Shown here one piece after another: positions 6,070 to 10,310 of a DNA stretch of 10,310 bases; within the stretch, counting starts at the first letter, position 1, and each line of letters starts with the position of its first letter. The notes under the pieces are model-generated. The model was not told the DNA's origin. It searched no databases and was given only the letters and a program-made list of their open reading frames with translations. The stretch is from positions 3,920 through 14,229 of the forward strand of contig DPVW01000094.1 in assembly GCA_003529325.1 (NCBI GenBank), written 5' to 3'. Source of the DNA: Candidatus Latescibacterota bacterium (GTDB lineage Bacteria > Latescibacterota > UBA2968 > UBA8231). A program made the translations under genes and the position numbers.

Positions 6070-8928
6070 TCAGCGATAGATCCGGCTCTCCTTCCACTGC
6101 GCCAGATCATCGAAGGAATTCTCTATCTCCCGTGCCGCCTGGTGCTCCTTGGCAAAGGCCAGGGTGGTGCGCATGCGGCGAGTCTCGACACCCAGGGTTT
6201 GCTCGAGAAAGGCGGCCACCTCCTGCTGGGTGATACCCTCTAACTCCACCTGAGTCTTTCGATCCCGCTCAAAATCAGCCTCGAAGTCAAAGGCCAGCGT
6301 GTTGAATTTTCCGGCTTTCTCGGCGATGCTCTTGGTCTTCTTCTTCACCTCTTCCTCGGCGGCGGCTTTGAGGGCAGCGAAGTTCTCCGCCGGCAGGTCG
6401 CGCAGCAGCTGCGGATAGGTGTCGATAAAGGCGTCCGACCGGTCCTCGAGATCATCCGCCGCGTGGGTGGCCGACTGGATGATGAAGTAGAGGAGGAAGT
6501 TGTCTCGCGGGGTCGTAGGGCCGGCCGAGACGATGTAACCGAGCTGCTGGTTGGAGCGCATCTCGGTGAAGTAGGGGCCACGCAGAAAGCCCCTAAGGAT
6601 GAGAGCGATGGCCCGGTTGTGGGGACTGTTGGCTCCGGCGTAGTACTCACGCCAGAAGCAGGAATTGTTGACCGCCAGTTGTTCCACCCGGACCAACACC
6701 TCCGGATCGGGCTGGGCCATGTAGGTCTGGGTGAAGGTGGACTGGTGGTCGACCGGTTGTACTCCCAGCTGCTGCTGCAGCCGATGGGTCAACTCGACGG
6801 CTTGTTCGGCGCTGATATTGCCGTGGGCCAGGGCTTCGATGAAGACCCGGCCGTACAGCTCGGAGGCGAATTGACGGATATCCTCCAGGGCGAGTCCTTC
6901 GGCGATGGCCAGGCGATCGGCGGGTGGGTAGCTGAGGCGGTTGAAGACTTCATCGCTGTAGGACCGAGCGATCTGCCAGGCGTCCTGTTTGGGAAAGTTC
7001 CGCAAGTTGCGGACGATGCGGTCCTTGAGAGCGGCGAAGCGCTCCTCCGTGAGACGCAGATTCTGCATGTGGTCCAGCACCCTGTCGAACAGGCGCGGGG
7101 CGGACTCGTCGAAGCCGCTGACGGAAAAGTAAACGCCCTCGTAGCCGCTTGCGAAGCTGTAGCTCAGGCCTGCGATCTGCGCCGGATACGCCAGTTCGTT
7201 CAGAGACTCATTGACACTGGCGGTATAGGTGTCCAGCAATACTTTGCGCCGCAGACTCATCAGTTCCGCCGGGAAGCGAAGCTTGTAGTGCAGGGTGACT
7301 TTGGGTCGCAGAAACTCGAAGTCCTCGGCGTGGTAGAGGGCCAGTCCCTCTTCGTCGAGGATCTTTGTGGGGACCACGTCCTGTGTGGGGAGCCGGTCCG
7401 GAATGGCAGCCTGGCGCGGGATGAAGGGGTTCGGCTCGGGCAGGTGCAGCGCCGGGTCGATAGCCTCGTGGAGGAGTTCCTGGTAGAAGGAATCGTCTTC
7501 CGTGTAGTCGTACGGCGTACCGTAGTAAGGCTCGGTATCGGTGGTTGATACGCCCTGGGCCATGAGGGTGACCATCATGTTGTCGGGGCGTAGATACGAG
7601 AGAATCTGCCGGTAGACTTCCGGATCTTCGTGCCCATAGAGGTACGAGACCCGCGCGGCAATTTCGAGTGGATAATCGGCCGCCTGGTTGGCCAGGCGCC
7701 GGGCGTATCCGGCCCCCTCCCCCCGATTCGAATAGACTTCGTCCAGGCTGGCCTTGGTCTTGAGTTCACCGAAGTAATGGGACGGGTATCTCTCCTGTGT
7801 GAGCAACGCGACATAGGACAGACACAGACGCACGACGTCGCGGTAATTCTCCAGCCCCTGGGGCGTCAGGTCGACGTTGACGGAAAAGGCGCCGTAGTCG
7901 TCGGTTATGTCGTAACCGCCGGCACTCAGTCCCGTCGCCAGGTCCTTCTGCTTGAGGAGGGCGAGGAGACTGCCTTTCCCCTCGTGGCCAATCAGGCTAC
8001 TGAGAAGATTGGTCGGCTTGCTCTGGTAGTGGGCCCGAAGACCAACAGGCAGGGGGAACTCCAGTTCCAGAGAGCGCAATTCCTTGATCGGCTCCAGGGA
8101 GATCAGGCGGAAGGTCGCCTTCTCCGGCAGGTAGACGGGGTCGAAGGTAACGCGCGGCAGGCCCTTGTCGGCGACGGGGGCAAAGTAGAGACGGGCCCAC
8201 TGTTCCAGAGAGTCGAGGGAGGTCTTTCCGAGCAGGGCCAGGGCCATTCGGTTGGCGTCGTACTGATCCTGGTAGAAGTCGAGCAGTTCTTCGTGTCCGG
8301 TATCTTGTAGCGTCTCCAGGGAGCCCGTGGCAAAGGTGTGGGCGGGGTGATCTTCGCGGTAGAAGGTGCGCTGTACCTGAGATCTGCGCCGGGAGTCGTT
8401 CTCGAGGTTTTTCTGGTGCTCCGAATGCACCGCCTGCAATTCCCGCTCCGGCCACGGTGTGGAGAACAGCGGGGCGATGAAGAACTGAGACAACCGGTCC
8501 AGAGCCCCCTCGAAAGCGGGATGGTTGATTTCGAAGAAATAGGCGGTGTGGTCCTCGGTGGTATAGGCGTTACGAGAACCGCCATTCTCGTTGATGTACT
8601 GGAGATACTCGTCCACATCCGGATACTTCTCGGTGCCCATGAACAGCATGTGTTCAAGGAAGTGCGCCAGACCCATGCGCTCCTTCGGGTTGCTCAGGGT
8701 GCCGACCCCAACATACATCGCGGCGGCGGATTTGTTGAAGCGGGGATCGGAGACCAGCAGCACCTTCAGACCGTTGTCCATGATGAAGTGACGATACTCG
8801 GACTGGTCGAGGGGGTGTTTGGCAAGGGCCACGTCCGCGGGCTGAGGGCTCAGCTGAGGCCCCCGCGCGCAAGCCGCCAGCAGCAGGGCTGGAAGCAGAA
8901 TGCGAAGGGTATATAGGAGTCTGGACAT
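6070..8928 (-). CDS. M16A (insulysin/pitrilysin-type) zinc metallopeptidase, predicted lipoprotein
   Basis: The 952-residue product starts with a lipoprotein signal: MSRLLYTLRI, a hydrophobic core, and the lipobox LAAC with the lipidated cysteine at C20. Alanine at +2 argues for outer rather than inner membrane sorting if the host is a diderm. The inverted zinc motif HFLEH is at 89-93 (H89, H93 ligands, E92 catalytic) and ELQAVHSEHQKN (163-174) provides the third ligand E170 plus E163. The C-terminal half has the inactive-domain hallmark MRSNQQLGYIV (790-800), where R791 and Y798 match the substrate-binding Arg/Tyr pair of insulin-degrading enzyme. LPEPNPFIP in the middle is also typical. The length fits a full four-domain clam-shell peptidase that cuts peptides, so periplasmic or surface peptide turnover is likely. 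The ATG at 8928 follows AAGGA by 9 nt; an in-frame ATG at 9006 would bury the signal peptide. It appears monocistronic, with eroded genes on both sides. Confidence 0.95.
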   Translation of the reverse strand: MSRLLYTLRILLPALLLAACARGPQLSPQPADVALAKHPLDQSEYRHFIMDNGLKVLLVSDPRFNKSAAAMYVGVGTLSNPKERMGLAHFLEHMLFMGTEKYPDVDEYLQYINENGGSRNAYTTEDHTAYFFEINHPAFEGALDRLSQFFIAPLFSTPWPERELQAVHSEHQKNLENDSRRRSQVQRTFYREDHPAHTFATGSLETLQDTGHEELLDFYQDQYDANRMALALLGKTSLDSLEQWARLYFAPVADKGLPRVTFDPVYLPEKATFRLISLEPIKELRSLELEFPLPVGLRAHYQSKPTNLLSSLIGHEGKGSLLALLKQKDLATGLSAGGYDITDDYGAFSVNVDLTPQGLENYRDVVRLCLSYVALLTQERYPSHYFGELKTKASLDEVYSNRGEGAGYARRLANQAADYPLEIAARVSYLYGHEDPEVYRQILSYLRPDNMMVTLMAQGVSTTDTEPYYGTPYDYTEDDSFYQELLHEAIDPALHLPEPNPFIPRQAAIPDRLPTQDVVPTKILDEEGLALYHAEDFEFLRPKVTLHYKLRFPAELMSLRRKVLLDTYTASVNESLNELAYPAQIAGLSYSFASGYEGVYFSVSGFDESAPRLFDRVLDHMQNLRLTEERFAALKDRIVRNLRNFPKQDAWQIARSYSDEVFNRLSYPPADRLAIAEGLALEDIRQFASELYGRVFIEALAHGNISAEQAVELTHRLQQQLGVQPVDHQSTFTQTYMAQPDPEVLVRVEQLAVNNSCFWREYYAGANSPHNRAIALILRGFLRGPYFTEMRSNQQLGYIVSAGPTTPRDNFLLYFIIQSATHAADDLEDRSDAFIDTYPQLLRDLPAENFAALKAAAEEEVKKKTKSIAEKAGKFNTLAFDFEADFERDRKTQVELEGITQQEVAAFLEQTLGVETRRMRTTLAFAKEHQAAREIENSFDDLAQWKESRIYR

Positions 8929-8977
8929 TGTCGCGAGTCCTTGGGAAACGATCCGGTGTTGGAAGACAGGTATTGCC

Positions 8978-9006
8978 AATCTGACGTGCGCAAACGACAC
9001 AGTCAA
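8978..9006 (-). promoter_or_regulatory. Candidate promoter of the M16 peptidase gene
   Basis: On the minus strand TTGACT (9006-9001) matches the -35 consensus at 5 of 6 positions and is followed after exactly 17 nt by CAGATT (8983-8978), a weak -10 with 3 of 6 matches. The leader to the ATG at 8928 would be about 40 nt. The site lies where the missing 5' end of the neighbouring ACT-domain gene would be expected. Confidence 0.35.
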
Positions 9007-9022
9007 TGCACTCTCTTCGATC

Positions 9023-9394
9023 TTGCCGGTACCATGTCCGGGTCTGGTAGGGGCTGTATCTGAGACCGTAGCGGCTCATGAAGGCAACTGGCAGGAAAGT
9101 CACATGGCGCGCCTCACCGAGAAATTCGCCGGGATCCTTCGCGTCGACGTCCCCGATCATCAGGTTGCCGCCCTCAAAGCCGAACTTGTCGAGCTCGCAT
9201 CTGCGGGACTCCACATCGTCATCGAACCCGGCGACAGCGACGATCTCGGCGAAACGCAGAGTCTGCGCCTCGAACTGATCGGTGACGATCGGCCCGGGAT
9301 CGTACGGGACATATCGCAGGCCCTCGCCGAGCGCCGTGTCAACATCGATGAACTGGAGACGGAGAGCGTCGATTCCTTCTACTGGGTGGAGTAG
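9023..9394 (+). pseudogene. GcvR-like double ACT-domain protein gene, truncated at both ends
   Basis: The frame shows two linked ACT domains of the kind found in glycine cleavage system regulators (GcvR) and related amino-acid-sensing proteins, usually about 170-180 residues. The first is PGLVGAVSETVAAHEGNW followed by ESHMARLTEKFAGILRVDVP; the second is LRLELIGDDRPGIVRDISQA followed by RRVNIDELETE. The first beta-strand, normally ending in GxDRPG, is absent: the sequence before PGLV (ILPVPC) does not fit, and no start codon with a ribosome binding site precedes it. TTG at 9023 is the only nearby in-frame candidate. An ATG at 9104 has a fair AGGAA site but would cut domain 1 in half. At the end the protein stops at FYWVE, just after the first part of ACT domain 2, so about 45 residues are lost; I do not find them in another frame downstream. 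It is most likely a decayed gene, though a short translated product from 9104 cannot be excluded. Confidence 0.6.
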
Positions 9395-9460
9395 TCTACT
9401 CGCGCTGGACGGACCCAGATCCTGAAAGTTGCCGATCAGGGATCACCTCGGGTACTTACC

Positions 9461-9483
9461 GGAATGGTCCGATTCCTCTTTTT
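9461..9483 (+). terminator. Possible short rho-independent terminator after the ACT-domain remnant
   Basis: GGAAT (9461-9465) and ATTCC (9472-9476) form a 5-bp stem with a 6-nt loop, followed by TCTTTTT (9477-9483). It lies 66 nt after the stop at 9394 and upstream of the next gene. The stem is short and A/T-containing, so it would be a weak terminator. A second imperfect hairpin (GATCCTGA at 9418-9425 with TCAGGGATC at 9436-9444) lies just before it without a T-run. Confidence 0.35.
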
Positions 9484-9637
9484 GTCCGTGATCTTCCTGA
9501 TCTGCCGCAATAAGATGGCACAGACACCGCGCGAGGAATTCTGTCCCCCGAGACCATCGATACGCGGTGGCTCGACGGTTTCTCTACTTCCTGATTCTTC
9601 ATTACTTAGCAGGATGGAAGAAAGAAGGGAGAGTTCT

Positions 9638-10310
9638 GTGAGCCGACTCGCGGGTAAGACCGCCATCGTTACTGGCGCAGGTGCGCGCTCCGAGCAAGGT
9701 GTCGGCACCGGTCATGCGACGGCAGTCCTGTTTGCGCGCGAGGGAGCGAGGGTCCTGCTGGTGGACAACGACGTCGCGGCGGCAGAGCGCACGCTGGTCG
9801 AGATCGAAGCTGAGGGCGGCACGGCATCGGTATTCGAAGCGGATGTTGCCGGCGAGCCAGACTGCCGATTACTGGTCGAGGCCGCCGTCGACAGATTTGG
9901 CGGACTCCATGTGCTGATGAACAACGTCGGCATCCCTGGTCACGGCAAAGTGACCGAAATCGACGTGGAAGATTGGGATCGCGTCATGGACGTCAACCTT
10001 AAGAGCATGGCGCTGATCTGCAAATATGCCGTGCCTGCAATGGCATGCTCCGGTGGTGGCTCCATCATCAACGTTTCCTCTATCGATGGCATCAGGGCGG
10101 GTGCATTTCACAACGTGCCATATGCTGTAGCCAAGGGCGGCGTGATCACTCTCAGCCGCGCCATGGCAGTACATCACGGCAGGGAAGGGATTCGTGTCAA
10201 CGCCATCGCCCCCGGTCACCTGAACACACCGATGGTGAGCCGTCTGGACGACGAAACACTACAGTTGCGGCAGGCGGCGGGGCCCCCCGGGACGGAGGGC
10301 ACGGGCTGGG
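9638..10310 (+). CDS. SDR family NAD(P)-dependent oxidoreductase, C-terminus beyond the right edge
   Basis: An open frame from GTG at 9638 runs to the edge (224 codons); GGGAG at 9627-9631 precedes the start by 6 nt. It is a classical short-chain dehydrogenase/reductase. The nucleotide-binding motif is TGAGARSEQGVGTG (12-25), with a longer glycine loop than the usual TGxxxGxG, a variant known in some SDRs. D43 at the end of strand 2 favours NAD(H) over NADP(H). D69, NNVG (95-98), N120, S148 (in INVSSIDG), Y162 and K166 (YAVAK) complete the catalytic set, and APG is at 191-193. The segment GPPGTEGTGW near the edge is typical of the substrate-loop region in this subgroup, so only about 40 residues should be missing. 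The fold catalyses oxidation or reduction of alcohols and ketones; the substrate is unknown. Its upstream spacer holds no clear promoter. Confidence 0.93.
   Translation, partial: MSRLAGKTAIVTGAGARSEQGVGTGHATAVLFAREGARVLLVDNDVAAAERTLVEIEAEGGTASVFEADVAGEPDCRLLVEAAVDRFGGLHVLMNNVGIPGHGKVTEIDVEDWDRVMDVNLKSMALICKYAVPAMACSGGGSIINVSSIDGIRAGAFHNVPYAVAKGGVITLSRAMAVHHGREGIRVNAIAPGHLNTPMVSRLDDETLQLRQAAGPPGTEGTGW

Noticed and set aside
6463..7548. A 361-codon plus-strand open frame within the M16 peptidase gene.
   Set aside because: It lies wholly antisense to the well-supported peptidase coding sequence, has no motif, and is explained by codon bias.
9512..9535. A TGGCAC sequence in the spacer before the SDR gene, resembling half of a sigma-54 promoter.
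   Set aside because: The second half (TTGC at the right spacing) is absent; CCGCGC is found instead.
9395..9637. A possible small RNA, tRNA or mobile element in the spacer before the SDR gene.
   Set aside because: I see no cloverleaf, no repeats or terminal inverted repeats, and no coding frame with homology; only two small hairpins and a purine-rich leader.

Overview
The window is GC-rich bacterial DNA with genetic code 11, clear GGAGG-type ribosome binding sites and frequent GTG or TTG starts. No gene identifies the host. The content (paired Gfo/Idh/MocA oxidoreductases, a TIM-barrel sugar isomerase-like protein, a nitrilase-type N-terminal domain, an SDR dehydrogenase and an M16 lipoprotein peptidase) resembles large free-living or symbiotic genomes of uncultured, carbohydrate-degrading phyla such as Poribacteria, Latescibacterota or Planctomycetes-like groups. 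That placement is inference only.

Region 1 (1-4213, minus strand) looks like one operon. Read from right to left it holds a Gfo/Idh/MocA oxidoreductase, a tandem GNAT acetyltransferase, a second Gfo/Idh/MocA oxidoreductase, a sugar phosphate isomerase/epimerase-like TIM barrel, and the N-terminus of a protein that leaves the window, probably a carbon-nitrogen hydrolase with an N-terminal beta-sandwich. Gaps between genes are only 2-25 nt. Together they suggest oxidation, rearrangement and modification of an unusual sugar, cyclitol or glycoside. The TIM-barrel protein has lost three of the four usual metal ligands, which is the most intriguing point in this operon.

Region 2 (4214-4349) is a divergent control region. 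It has a plausible promoter for the sugar operon and a perfect 6+6 bp dyad. On the other side is an ornithine cyclodeaminase/mu-crystallin family gene (4350-5315, plus strand).

Region 3 (about 5377-9394) holds an intact M16 zinc-peptidase lipoprotein (minus strand) between two eroded plus-strand genes. One is a miaA (tRNA dimethylallyltransferase) remnant with at least three internal deletions and a frameshift. The other is a GcvR-like double-ACT-domain gene cut at both ends. This looks like local gene decay or rearrangement around the peptidase gene.

Region 4 (9395-10310) has a possible terminator and then the start of an SDR-family dehydrogenase that runs off the right edge.

I found no RNA gene, CRISPR array, insertion sequence, phage gene or defence system. 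I see no convincing wholly new system. The best candidates for a second look are the metal-ligand-poor TIM barrel in the two-oxidoreductase operon and the dissected miaA gene.
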